DNA of 6,198 nucleotides from NCBI GenBank assembly GCA_003242115.1, contig QBMP01000003.1:35714-41911 (forward strand), read 5' to 3'. Below, in pieces: positions 1 to 5,866 of the stretch; within the stretch, counting starts at the first letter, position 1, and each line of letters begins with the position of its first letter. The notes beneath the pieces are model-generated. The model was not told the DNA's origin. It did not search any database and was given only the letters and a program-made list of their open reading frames with translations. Source of the stretch: Phormidesmis priestleyi. Lineage in GTDB: Bacteria; Cyanobacteriota; Cyanobacteriia; Phormidesmidales; Phormidesmidaceae. The position numbers and the translations under genes are program-made.

Positions 1-244
1 CCCGTGTCTGGCTTTGGCACTCTACCGACTCAGGCCAATGCAGCGACAAAATTTCGCCTGCTGCGGTGTGCGTAACGACTAAAACGTTAGAGGCACTAGC
101 CTCGGTTTTGCCAGAATCTTTGCCAGAATCTTTGCCAGGATTTTGAGCACAGCCTTCTGTCACCGCCGCTGGGGCAGTTTCGGCCTCAAAATGAGGCGAT
201 GATACCGATTCAATTGGGGAAGTAGGGCGGCTAGGCTGAGGCAT
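1..244 (-). CDS. Hypothetical protein, N-terminal part only (runs off left edge)
   Basis: Reading the minus strand from an ATG at 244-242 gives 81 codons with no stop up to the window edge, so the C-terminus is missing. The first half (residues 1-50) is rich in Pro, Ser, Ala, Glu and Thr and contains a GKDSGKDSGK repeat; it looks like a disordered leader. From about residue 53 the composition changes to an ordered-looking stretch, NVLVVTHTAAGEILSLHW, whose 'GEILSLHW' pattern recalls the start of a PAS-type sensor domain. That resemblance is weak and is only a guess. No Shine-Dalgarno sequence is visible before the ATG, and a start further inside cannot be excluded because the leader is low complexity. 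The gene is divergent from lepA and shares the 298-base region between them. Function is not recognised. Confidence 0.55.
   Translation of the reverse strand, partial: MPQPSRPTSPIESVSSPHFEAETAPAAVTEGCAQNPGKDSGKDSGKTEASASNVLVVTHTAAGEILSLHWPESVECQSQTR
108..138. repeat. 12-bp tandem repeat inside the left partial gene
   Basis: The unit TTGCCAGAATCT occurs at 108-119 and again at 120-131, followed by a partial third copy TTGCCAG at 132-138. On the minus strand it encodes the GKDS repeat of the partial gene. The 12-base length keeps the frame, so copy-number change would only lengthen or shorten the disordered leader. Confidence 0.85.
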
Positions 245-285
245 CACGCTCAACTTGAAAGACTTAAAATTGTGGGCATACAAAT

Positions 286-314
286 ATGTTCATGTGTGTT
301 CATGGTGTGAACAT
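286..314. promoter_or_regulatory. Candidate operator: GTTCA repeats, two direct and one inverted
   Basis: GTTCATG occurs at 288-294 and 298-304, exactly one helical turn (10 bases) apart. TGAAC at 308-312 is the inverted form. ATGTTCA (286-292) and TGAACAT (308-314) form a perfect 7-base inverted pair, and GTTCA (298-302) with TGAAC (308-312) forms a tighter pair with a 5-base spacer. Helically phased direct plus inverted half-sites are typical of a dimeric repressor or activator site. It lies in the divergent region and just downstream of a tentative promoter. It does not match the published cyanobacterial LexA box (RGTAC-type). The regulator is unknown. Confidence 0.4.
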
Positions 315-323
315 GGCCCGTTG

Positions 324-359
324 CTTGAGTGAAGCATTTTTGCGATCACTTCCCTCAAG
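324..359. repeat. Imperfect 11-bp inverted repeat, possible hairpin
   Basis: CTTGAGTGAAG (324-334) pairs with CTTCCCTCAAG (349-359) with one mismatch and a 14-base loop. No T-run follows on either strand, so it is not a convincing terminator. It may be a transcribed leader hairpin of lepA, a protein binding site, or chance. Confidence 0.4.
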
Positions 360-542
360 ATTATCGCTTATTGGCTAAGATCACCGGGGACAACATCACA
401 CGAGGCGGCTGAAGGACTCAAACTCTTCCCCTTAAAGCCTAAGATTAGGGGATGAGCGTCAATTTAGTCGGCGCTCTAGACTTCCCCAGAATTTTTCTCA
501 GCGTTAACTTTCAGATTTCCCCATTGTTTCAGCGCTTTCTTC

Positions 543-2357
543 ATGACCGACGTACCTGTCTCCCGTCTGCGTAATTTTTCTATCATTGCCCATATTGATC
601 ATGGTAAATCTACGCTAGCCGATCGGCTGTTGCAGAAAACAGGCACGGTGAGCGATCGCGACATGAAAGCTCAATTCCTTGACTCAATGGACATCGAGCG
701 CGAACGGGGCATCACCATTAAGCTGCAAGCGGCCCGGATGAACTACACCGCTAAAGATGGTGAAACCTATGTGCTTAATTTAATCGACACGCCGGGGCAT
801 GTGGACTTTACCTATGAGGTATCAAGATCGCTCGCAGCCTGTGAAGGGGCGCTTTTAGTCGTCGATGCCTCTCAAGGCGTAGAAGCGCAGACGCTAGCCA
901 ACGTTTACTTAGCCATCGAAAACAATCTGGAAATTATTCCAGTGCTGAATAAAGTCGATTTGCCCGGAGCCGATCCGGAGCGAGTGCGAGCGGAAATTGA
1001 GGAAGTTGTGGGCCTCGACTGTAGCAATGCCATTATGGCCTCAGCCAAAGAAGGCATTGGCATCGAAGAAATTTTAGAAGCGATTACCTACCTCGTGCCT
1101 CCACCTGAAGACACCACCGAAAAACCCGTGCGGGCGCTGATTTTTGATAGCTATTACGACAGCTATCGGGGGGTGATTATCTATTTTCGAGTGACCGATG
1201 GGGTGATTAATCAGCGCGATCGCATTCGCCTAATGGCCTCCGGCAAAGAATACGACATCGACGAACTCGGCGTCCTCTCGCCCAATCAAGTCCCGGTTGA
1301 AGACCTTCATGCCGGGGAAGTTGGCTACATCGCCGCCTCTATCAAATCAGTCGAAGACGCCCGCGTCGGTGACACTATCACCCTCGTCAAAGACCCCGCC
1401 GCCGAAGCCTTAGCAGGCTACGTCGAAGCCAAGCCGATGGTCTTTTGCGGACTATTTCCCACCGATTCTGACGAATACGAAGATCTGCGTGAAGCGCTCG
1501 ATAAGCTGCGCTTGAACGACGCCGCGCTGCAATACGAGCCCGAAACCTCCAGCGCTATGGGCTTCGGCTTTCGCTGCGGATTTTTGGGGCTGCTGCATAT
1601 GGAAATTGTGCAAGAGCGCTTAGAACGAGAATATGACCTGGATCTGATCACCACCGCGCCTTCAGTGATCTACCGCGTGACCACCATTAAAGGCGACGTG
1701 ATTGAAATCGACAATCCGAGTATGCTACCCGAGCCGCAGCAGCGCGAAAAAATTGACGAGCCCTACGTCAAAGTTGATATCATCACCCCCGAAGAATTCG
1801 TCGGCACCTTGATGGAACTGTGCCAAAAGCGTCGAGGCGACTTTAAAGACATGAAATACCTGACGCCGGGGCGCACCACGCTGATGTATGAAATGCCCCT
1901 CGCTGAAATCGTCACCGACTTTTTTGACCAGATGAAGTCGCGCAGCCGAGGCTACGCCAGCATGGAATATAACCTCATCGGCTATCGCACCAATGCGCTG
2001 GTCAAACTTGATGTGATGATCAATGGCGACATCGTAGACCCGTTAGCTGCCATCGTGCATAAAGACAAAGCCTACTACGTGGGCCGCGCCCTGACTGAAA
2101 AACTCAAAGAGCTGATCCCAAGGCACCAGTTTAAAATTCCTATTCAAGCTTCCATCGGTAGCCGCATCATTGCGAGTGAAAGCATTCCGGCCCTGCGCAA
2201 AGACGTTTTGGCCAAATGCTATGGCGGCGATATTTCTCGCAAGAAAAAGCTGCTGAAAAAGCAGGCTAAAGGCAAAAAACGACTCAAGTCCATTGGTACG
2301 GTCGATGTCCCGCAAGAAGCGTTTATGGCTGTGCTCAAACTCACGCCGAGCAGTTGA
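543..2357 (+). CDS. lepA: Elongation factor 4 (LepA), translational GTPase
   Basis: This 604-residue protein is full length for EF4 (about 600). LepA binds the ribosome in the cytoplasm and acts on post- or pre-translocation complexes; it has been described as a back-translocase and as a factor in initiation or small-subunit assembly. The GTPase motifs are all present: P-loop AHIDHGKS at 16-23, switch I RGITI at 55-59, DTPGH at 82-86 with the catalytic His86, NKVD at 136-139 and SAK at 167-169. Domain II follows (about 195-283), then the EF-G-like domains III and V (about 295-370 and 402-485). The family-specific C-terminal domain has the basic stretch [21 protein letters not shown] (560-580). 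EF-G domain IV is absent, as expected. The ATG at 543 gives the usual [23 protein letters not shown] start; no Shine-Dalgarno sequence precedes it. The gene stands alone, with 185 codons before domain II intact and no frameshift. Confidence 0.98.
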   Translation: MTDVPVSRLRNFSIIAHIDHGKSTLADRLLQKTGTVSDRDMKAQFLDSMDIERERGITIKLQAARMNYTAKDGETYVLNLIDTPGHVDFTYEVSRSLAACEGALLVVDASQGVEAQTLANVYLAIENNLEIIPVLNKVDLPGADPERVRAEIEEVVGLDCSNAIMASAKEGIGIEEILEAITYLVPPPEDTTEKPVRALIFDSYYDSYRGVIIYFRVTDGVINQRDRIRLMASGKEYDIDELGVLSPNQVPVEDLHAGEVGYIAASIKSVEDARVGDTITLVKDPAAEALAGYVEAKPMVFCGLFPTDSDEYEDLREALDKLRLNDAALQYEPETSSAMGFGFRCGFLGLLHMEIVQERLEREYDLDLITTAPSVIYRVTTIKGDVIEIDNPSMLPEPQQREKIDEPYVKVDIITPEEFVGTLMELCQKRRGDFKDMKYLTPGRTTLMYEMPLAEIVTDFFDQMKSRSRGYASMEYNLIGYRTNALVKLDVMINGDIVDPLAAIVHKDKAYYVGRALTEKLKELIPRHQFKIPIQASIGSRIIASESIPALRKDVLAKCYGGDISRKKKLLKKQAKGKKRLKSIGTVDVPQEAFMAVLKLTPSS

Positions 2358-2409
2358 AGGGCAGATAAAGGACAGTTATAAGGCAGTCAAAGGACATATT
2401 GAAGGGCAG
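2357..2409 (+). repeat. Five degenerate AAGGRCAG repeats directly after lepA
   Basis: AAGGGCAG (2357-2364), AAGGACAG (2368-2375), AAGGCAG (2380-2386), AAGGACA (2390-2396) and AAGGGCAG (2402-2409) start 11, 12, 10 and 12 bases apart, close to the DNA helical repeat. The array begins on the last base of the lepA stop codon. It could be a protein-binding array, an mRNA 3' end element, or the relic of a small tandem duplication. AAGG also partly matches the anti-Shine-Dalgarno complement, but no start codon follows at a suitable distance. Confidence 0.5.
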
Positions 2410-2700
2410 TTAGAACGCATCGCTAGTCAGCTAACGGCTTCTGAAGCTTCTGATAACGTATCAAATGTTCTGGGTATTGATAGAAGCGGTTGAAGTTTCA
2501 GTGAAATTAAAATATTTGCTTCATTAAAGCAGGGAAACTTTGTTACATTTCTAGGCAACCTTGGATAGTAGGTGTCGTCTTTATGTATGGACAGTATGTG
2601 TAGATAGCTGCATCAATACTGTCGAATATTGTCGCCATTCATCGCTTGATGATCGCTATCCAATCTTACTGATACGTGTTCTTTCAGACCTCAAAAAACT
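2358..2700. other. 343-base gap between lepA and the decarboxylase gene
   Basis: The first 55 bases carry the AAGGRCAG array. A reading frame in +1 relative to lepA stays open to a TGA at 2491-2493 but has no ATG after the lepA stop. No strong intrinsic terminator was found: GCTT/AAGC (2519-2522, 2528-2531) and the distant pair AAGTTTC/GAAACTT (2493-2499, 2534-2540) are weak and lack a T-run. The second half holds the GACAGTAT inverted repeat (2590-2633) and a small TCATC/GATGA hairpin (2639-2652). The promoter of the downstream gene should be here, but no convincing -10/-35 pair can be named. No RNA gene recognised. Confidence 0.55.
2590..2633. promoter_or_regulatory. Candidate operator upstream of UDP-xylose synthase gene
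   Basis: GACAGTAT (2590-2597) and ATACTGTC (2616-2623) form a perfect 8-base inverted repeat with an 18-base spacer. A near copy, ATATTGTC (2626-2633), follows the second arm exactly 10 bases later in the same orientation. Three related half-sites in helical phase, 70-110 bases before the start codon of the decarboxylase gene, suggest a binding site for a dimeric regulator. No regulator is recognised for this motif. Confidence 0.4.
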
Positions 2701-3693
2701 ATGCGAATTTTAGTCACTGGGGGCGCTGGCTTTATCGGCTCCCACCTAATTGATCGGCTAATGGCTGCTGATCATGAGGTTATTTGCCTTGACAACTTTT
2801 ATACTGGGCATAAGCGCAACGTTCTGCGGTGGCTAGGTAATCCTTACTTTGAGCTGATTCGTCACGATATCACCGAGCCCATTTGTCTAGAAGTCGATCA
2901 GATTTATCACTTGGCTTGTCCTGCCTCACCTGTTCACTATCAGTACAACCCCGTCAAAACTGTAAAGACCAATGTGCTGGGCACACTCAATATGCTGGGT
3001 CTTGCCAAGCGCGTAAAAGCTAGGTTTTTCCTGGCGTCTACATCAGAAGTGTACGGCGATCCGGAAGTGCATCCGCAGCCGGAAGAGTACCGGGGCAGCG
3101 TCAATACTATTGGCATTCGCAGCTGCTACGACGAAGGCAAGCGGATTGCTGAAACCCTAGCTTTTGACTATCACCGTCAAAACGATGTAGATATTCGGGT
3201 CGTACGAATTTTCAACACATATGGCCCTCGAATGCTCGAAAACGATGGCCGAGTAGTTAGTAATTTTATTGTTCAAGCCCTGAGTGGTCAGCCTTTGACG
3301 GTATATGGAGATGGCTCTCAAACCCGCAGCTTCTGCTACGTTTCAGACTTGGTAGAAGGCTTTATCCGTCTGATGAATGGGGATCATATCGGGCCGATTA
3401 ATCTGGGCAATCCCGGCGAGTACAGCATTTTAGAGCTGGCGCAAACCATTCAAAAAATGGTCAATCCAGCGGTTGAAGTGCAGTACAAGCCGCTGCCTCA
3501 AGATGATCCTCGCCGCCGTCAGCCGGATATTACTAAAGCAAAAGAGTTCTTAGGCTGGGAGCCTGAGGTGCAATTGCAGGCTGGATTGGAAAAAACGATT
3601 GCTGATTTTCGCGATCGCATGGCCGCTAACGGCACGCTCAGTCCTGCTTTGAGTAATCCTCTCAGCAGCGCCCCAGCCGCTGCTGTCTCTTAG
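2701..3693 (+). CDS. uxs: UDP-glucuronate decarboxylase (UDP-xylose synthase)
   Basis: An extended short-chain dehydrogenase/reductase of 330 residues that converts UDP-glucuronate to UDP-xylose with tightly held NAD+, by oxidation at C4, decarboxylation and reduction. The NAD-binding glycine motif GGAGFIGSH is at 7-15. The UXS signature TSEVYGDP is at 114-121 (Ser115, Glu116 catalytic), and the YxxxK pair is Tyr143/Lys147 within [18 protein letters not shown] (169-178) and GDGSQTRSF (203-211) are further family blocks. The enzyme is cytoplasmic; no signal peptide or membrane segment is seen. Residues 311-330 form a Ser/Ala/Pro-rich tail beyond the catalytic core. The ATG at 2701 puts the Rossmann motif at the expected distance; no Shine-Dalgarno sequence precedes it. 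The gene lies 115 bases before UDP-glucose dehydrogenase, which makes its substrate. A related SDR such as dTDP-glucose dehydratase is less likely given the UXS-specific blocks. Confidence 0.93.
   Translation: MRILVTGGAGFIGSHLIDRLMAADHEVICLDNFYTGHKRNVLRWLGNPYFELIRHDITEPICLEVDQIYHLACPASPVHYQYNPVKTVKTNVLGTLNMLGLAKRVKARFFLASTSEVYGDPEVHPQPEEYRGSVNTIGIRSCYDEGKRIAETLAFDYHRQNDVDIRVVRIFNTYGPRMLENDGRVVSNFIVQALSGQPLTVYGDGSQTRSFCYVSDLVEGFIRLMNGDHIGPINLGNPGEYSILELAQTIQKMVNPAVEVQYKPLPQDDPRRRQPDITKAKEFLGWEPEVQLQAGLEKTIADFRDRMAANGTLSPALSNPLSSAPAAAVS
3664..3684 (+). repeat. Perfect GC-rich hairpin at the 3' end of the decarboxylase gene
   Basis: AGCAGCG (3664-3670) pairs perfectly with CGCTGCT (3678-3684) around a 7-base loop. 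It ends about seven bases before the stop codon and is followed by a moderately T-rich stretch (TCTCTTAG, then TCGTTTCTT). It is a weak terminator or attenuator candidate between the two sugar-nucleotide genes, or simply a by-product of the Ser/Ala codons it encodes. Confidence 0.4.
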
Positions 3694-3808
3694 TCGTTTC
3701 TTAGCGCCGTTTTTAGAAGGCTCAGTTCTGATCAATATTGTGCTCTGTCTATCAATTCAATTCTGCCATCTTAATCTGTCGATTTAACCTAAAGAGAGGA
3801 TTGCCATT
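3694..3808 (+). other. Short gap between decarboxylase and dehydrogenase genes
   Basis: These 115 bases separate the two genes in the same orientation. The gap is wide enough for a promoter, but none can be named with confidence. It is short enough for read-through, so both co-transcription and separate transcription are possible. Confidence 0.4.
3794..3800 (+). promoter_or_regulatory. Ribosome binding site of UDP-glucose dehydrogenase
   Basis: GAGAGGA lies 8 bases before the ATG at 3809. It is the only start in the window with a recognisable Shine-Dalgarno-like sequence, and it supports the chosen start. Confidence 0.6.
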
Positions 3809-5197
3809 ATGCGTGTTTGTGTCATTGGAACCGGCTACGTAGGCTTAGTTACCGGGGTTTGCCTATCCCATATCGGTCACCACGTGATCTGCGTTGACAA
3901 CAACGAAGAAAAAGTAGCGCTGATGAAATCGGGGCAATCTCCCATCTACGAGCCGGGGCTATCGGATTTAATGAAGTCATCAATGGCCTCTGGCAATTTA
4001 GAATTTACGGCTGATCTGGGCGTTGGCGTCAGTCACGGCGACATTCTATTTATTGCGGTTGGCACACCCGCTCTACCAAATGGGGAGAGTGACACCCGCT
4101 ACGTTGAAGCCGTTGCTCGCGGTATCGGCGAACACCTGAATGGCGGCTATAAGGTCATTGTCAACAAGTCCACAGTGCCGATTGGATCTGGTGACTGGGT
4201 ACGGATGATCGTGCTGGATGGGATTTCAGAAAGGCAAAAAGTGCCGGTCGGTGCTGGCGTCGGCGCAAGTAGTCATAGCGCTCCGGTTGAAGCTGCCTTT
4301 GATGTGGTCAGCAACCCTGAGTTTTTGCGGGAAGGATCAGCCGTCTACGATACCTTCAATCCGGATCGGATTGTGCTGGGTAGCGGTAGTGGGCAGGCTA
4401 TAGCAATGATGAAAGAACTCTATACGCCCATTGTTGAGCGCCAGTTTGCTCAAGATGTAGATGCGCCGCCGGTACCCGTCGTTGTTACCGATCTCAGCTC
4501 GGCAGAGATGGTGAAGTATGCCTCGAATGCTTTTCTGGCGACCAAAATTAGCTTTATCAATGAAGTGGCCAATATTTGCGATCGCGTTGGCGCAGATGTC
4601 ACCCAGGTTGCTAGCGGCATCGGGCTAGATTCGCGGATTGGCAGCAAATTTTTGCAGGCAGGCATCGGCTGGGGCGGATCTTGCTTTCCCAAAGACGTTT
4701 CAGCGCTGGTGCATACCGCCGATGACTATGGCTACGAAGCCGAACTGCTCAAAGCCACCATTCGCGTTAATGATCGCCAAAGGCTGCTCACCGTTGAAAA
4801 GCTTCAGAAAGTGCTGAAAATTTTAAAAGGCAAAACTGTTGGGCTCTTGGGCCTCACCTTTAAGCCCGACACCGACGACATGCGCGATGCCCCTTCCCTC
4901 ATCATGATTGAAAACCTCAATCGTCTGGGTGCAAAGGTCAAAGCTTACGACCCTATCGTTTCTCAAAGCGGTGTTAGTCAGGGGCTTTCAGGCGTTATTG
5001 TCGAAACCGATCCTGAGCGCCTAGCCGATGGCTGCGATGCGCTAGTGCTGGTCACCGACTGGGCTAAGTTCAAAGACTTGGACTATCGCAAAATGGCCAG
5101 CTTAATGAATGCGCCAGTGATGATCGACGGTCGCAATTTTCTCGATCAGAAAAAGCTAGAGCAGGCAGGCTTCCAATATATTGGCATTGGCCGATAA
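3809..5197 (+). CDS. ugd: UDP-glucose 6-dehydrogenase
   Basis: A cytoplasmic enzyme of 462 residues that oxidises UDP-glucose to UDP-glucuronate with two NAD+. The N-terminal Rossmann motif is GTGYVG (7-12). NKSTVP is at 119-124 and NPEFLREG at 169-176, where Glu171 corresponds to a catalytic Glu. Lys236 and Asn240 lie in MVKYASNAF, and the catalytic Cys292 is in GWGGSCFPKD (287-296) with Asp296. The C-terminal UDP-binding domain has LTFKPDTDDMRDAPS (349-363). All key residues are present, so it should be active. Residues 139-163 form a Gly/Ala/Ser-rich insertion absent from the shortest bacterial enzymes. The ATG at 3809 starts at the first beta strand and has a Shine-Dalgarno-like sequence. 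The product is the substrate of the decarboxylase encoded just upstream, giving UDP-glucuronate and UDP-xylose for polysaccharide or glycan synthesis. GDP-mannose dehydrogenase is a related family but the motifs fit UGD better. Confidence 0.95.
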   Translation: MRVCVIGTGYVGLVTGVCLSHIGHHVICVDNNEEKVALMKSGQSPIYEPGLSDLMKSSMASGNLEFTADLGVGVSHGDILFIAVGTPALPNGESDTRYVEAVARGIGEHLNGGYKVIVNKSTVPIGSGDWVRMIVLDGISERQKVPVGAGVGASSHSAPVEAAFDVVSNPEFLREGSAVYDTFNPDRIVLGSGSGQAIAMMKELYTPIVERQFAQDVDAPPVPVVVTDLSSAEMVKYASNAFLATKISFINEVANICDRVGADVTQVASGIGLDSRIGSKFLQAGIGWGGSCFPKDVSALVHTADDYGYEAELLKATIRVNDRQRLLTVEKLQKVLKILKGKTVGLLGLTFKPDTDDMRDAPSLIMIENLNRLGAKVKAYDPIVSQSGVSQGLSGVIVETDPERLADGCDALVLVTDWAKFKDLDYRKMASLMNAPVMIDGRNFLDQKKLEQAGFQYIGIGR

Positions 5198-5252
5198 GTA
5201 TCGTGAGCAGTCAGCGGTTTTTGCGCAATTTTAGGGGTAAGTGATTTTGCCT

Positions 5253-5268
5253 CTAGCCATTTTGCTAG
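5253..5268. terminator. Weak bidirectional hairpin between convergent genes
   Basis: CTAGC (5253-5257) and GCTAG (5264-5268) form a perfect 5-bp stem with a 6-base loop. It lies 55 bases after the ugd stop and 5 bases after the stop of the minus-strand gene, the position expected of a shared terminator. The stem is short and no clear T-run follows in either direction, so it is only a candidate. Confidence 0.25.
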
Positions 5269-5273
5269 TTCTG

Positions 5274-5720
5274 CTAAAGTGACCAGCGCTCTAAGGCTCG
5301 CTGACCGCCCCAGCGGGCCACAATTTCATCATCGTAGTCATCGGCGATGCGAATCACAGTTTCGACGGAGTGCTGTAGCTCTATCTGGTCACAGGCTGAG
5401 CCTACCAAGCTATGTTCAAACACAATGTCGTTTTCATTGTCGAGCGCAAACCTGCCGAAGTGAATGCCGTTATTGGCGCGCAGCAAGTAGTAGCTCAGCT
5501 CTGGGGTGATAGTGATATCGGTGACGACAAAAGAGCGGCTGTTAATCAGGGCATCATTTTTGCCCCAAGGGATGATGCGAGTTGAGGCTACCGCCGAGCC
5601 GATTGTTACAATGAATAAGGGCTCGTCTTCAAAGACAACGGCGGCTTCTCCGAACAAATCCTCCATCCAAGGAACGATCCGGTTGTAGCAAGCTCGCTGT
5701 GCGGTACTTTCAAACTCCAT
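5274..5720 (-). CDS. YbjN-like (CesT/YbjN fold) protein
   Basis: A soluble, acidic protein of 148 residues from the ATG at 5720-5718. It resembles the cyanobacterial YbjN-domain family, related in fold to type III secretion chaperones; members are thought to bind proteins or peptides but the role in cyanobacteria is not established. Family-like blocks are IVPWMEDLFGE (15-25), IGSAVASTRIIPWGKNDA (40-57), ITPELSYYLLRANN (71-84), FGRFALDNENDIVFEHSLVGS (88-108) and a conserved C-terminus, DDYDDEIVARWGGQRALE (127-144). No signal peptide or membrane segment is seen. The frame stays open upstream to an ATG at 5798-5796, but those 26 extra residues lack family character and would cover the intergenic repeats, so the shorter start is preferred. 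The gene is convergent with ugd and divergent from the GTPase gene. No Shine-Dalgarno sequence is visible. The family assignment is from recall of the motif pattern. Confidence 0.8.
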   Translation of the reverse strand: MEFESTAQRACYNRIVPWMEDLFGEAAVVFEDEPLFIVTIGSAVASTRIIPWGKNDALINSRSFVVTDITITPELSYYLLRANNGIHFGRFALDNENDIVFEHSLVGSACDQIELQHSVETVIRIADDYDDEIVARWGGQRALERWSL

Positions 5721-5777
5721 AAGAAATAAAACGGTTAAAGGGCCTATTTTTATTCTCCCATTATTTAATAAGATCGC

Positions 5778-5852
5778 TAGGTGCTGAGAGCATTTCACAG
5801 CCAGTTTTAGGTGCTAGGCTAGCGATCGCGTAGAGTCATGGCCTGCACCTAA
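5778..5852. promoter_or_regulatory. Three TAGGTGC half-sites, candidate operator of the divergent pair
   Basis: TAGGTGCT occurs at 5778-5785 and 5808-5815, exactly 30 bases or about three helical turns apart. TTAGGTGC (5807-5814) has a perfect 8-base inverted partner, GCACCTAA, at 5845-5852. Three copies of one 7-mer in 75 bases, in helical phase and between divergent genes, suggest cooperative binding by one regulator. The last copy ends 14 bases before the GTPase start. The regulator is unknown. Confidence 0.45.
5822..5829. repeat. HIP1 octamer GCGATCGC in intergenic DNA
   Basis: This is the only intergenic copy of the HIP1 palindrome here. Copies within genes lie at 652-659 and 1216-1223 (lepA), 3611-3618 (decarboxylase), 4578-4585 (dehydrogenase) and 5960-5967 (GTPase). 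Such density is typical of cyanobacterial genomes; its role is unresolved, with methylation-linked explanations proposed. Confidence 0.9.
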
Positions 5853-5866
5853 GCCAATTAACCACA

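Larger units (their letters stand above)
245..542. other. Divergent intergenic region between partial gene and lepA
   Basis: These 298 bases separate two divergent genes and should hold both promoters. Features seen are the GTTCATG repeat cluster (286-314) and an imperfect 11-bp inverted repeat (324-359). A tentative plus-strand promoter is TTGAAA (255-260) and TACAAA (279-284), 18 bases apart, just upstream of the repeat cluster. A short CCCCT/AGGGG inverted pair lies at 428-432 and 447-451. No ORF with coding character and no RNA gene were recognised. Confidence 0.6.
5721..5866. other. Divergent intergenic region between YbjN-like and GTPase genes
   Basis: These 146 bases must hold both divergent promoters. 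The half nearer the YbjN-like gene is AT-rich (about 5744-5774) and probably contains core promoter elements, though none is unambiguous. The half nearer the GTPase gene carries the TAGGTGC repeats and one HIP1 octamer. Confidence 0.5.

Noticed and set aside
286..314. LexA (SOS) box in the lepA upstream region
   Set aside because: GTTC-N7-GAAC is inverted, unlike the direct GTTC-N7-GTTC of alphaproteobacteria, and does not fit the cyanobacterial RGTAC-type box.
1418..1654. Minus-strand open frame of 78 codons inside lepA
   Set aside because: Fully antisense to a strongly conserved gene; Ser/Arg-rich translation typical of a shadow frame, with no recognisable motif.
2043..2315. Minus-strand open frame of 90 codons inside the 3' part of lepA
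   Set aside because: Antisense to the conserved C-terminal domain of LepA; no family resemblance and no promoter or ribosome binding site.
2293..2493. Plus-strand frame of 66 codons overlapping the end of lepA, as an annotated gene
   Set aside because: Its only ATGs lie inside lepA and the first part is a shadow of the LepA C-terminus. Only the part after the stop has an interesting pattern, so it is given as a finding and not as a gene.
3550..3735. Minus-strand open frame over the end of the decarboxylase gene
   Set aside because: Antisense to a real gene; composition and lack of motifs indicate a shadow frame.
4218..4403. Plus-strand frame of 61 codons inside ugd
   Set aside because: Out of frame with a complete conserved enzyme and without motif or ribosome binding site.
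4450..4692. Minus-strand frame of 80 codons inside ugd
   Set aside because: Antisense to the conserved central domain of the dehydrogenase; no recognisable protein features.
5279..5688. Two plus-strand frames opposite the YbjN-like gene
   Set aside because: The minus-strand product shows clear family blocks over this whole stretch, so the opposite frames are shadows.
5721..5798. Longer start (ATG at 5798) for the YbjN-like protein
   Set aside because: The 26 added residues show no family character, and the coding extension would overlap the intergenic repeats and AT-rich promoter-like DNA.
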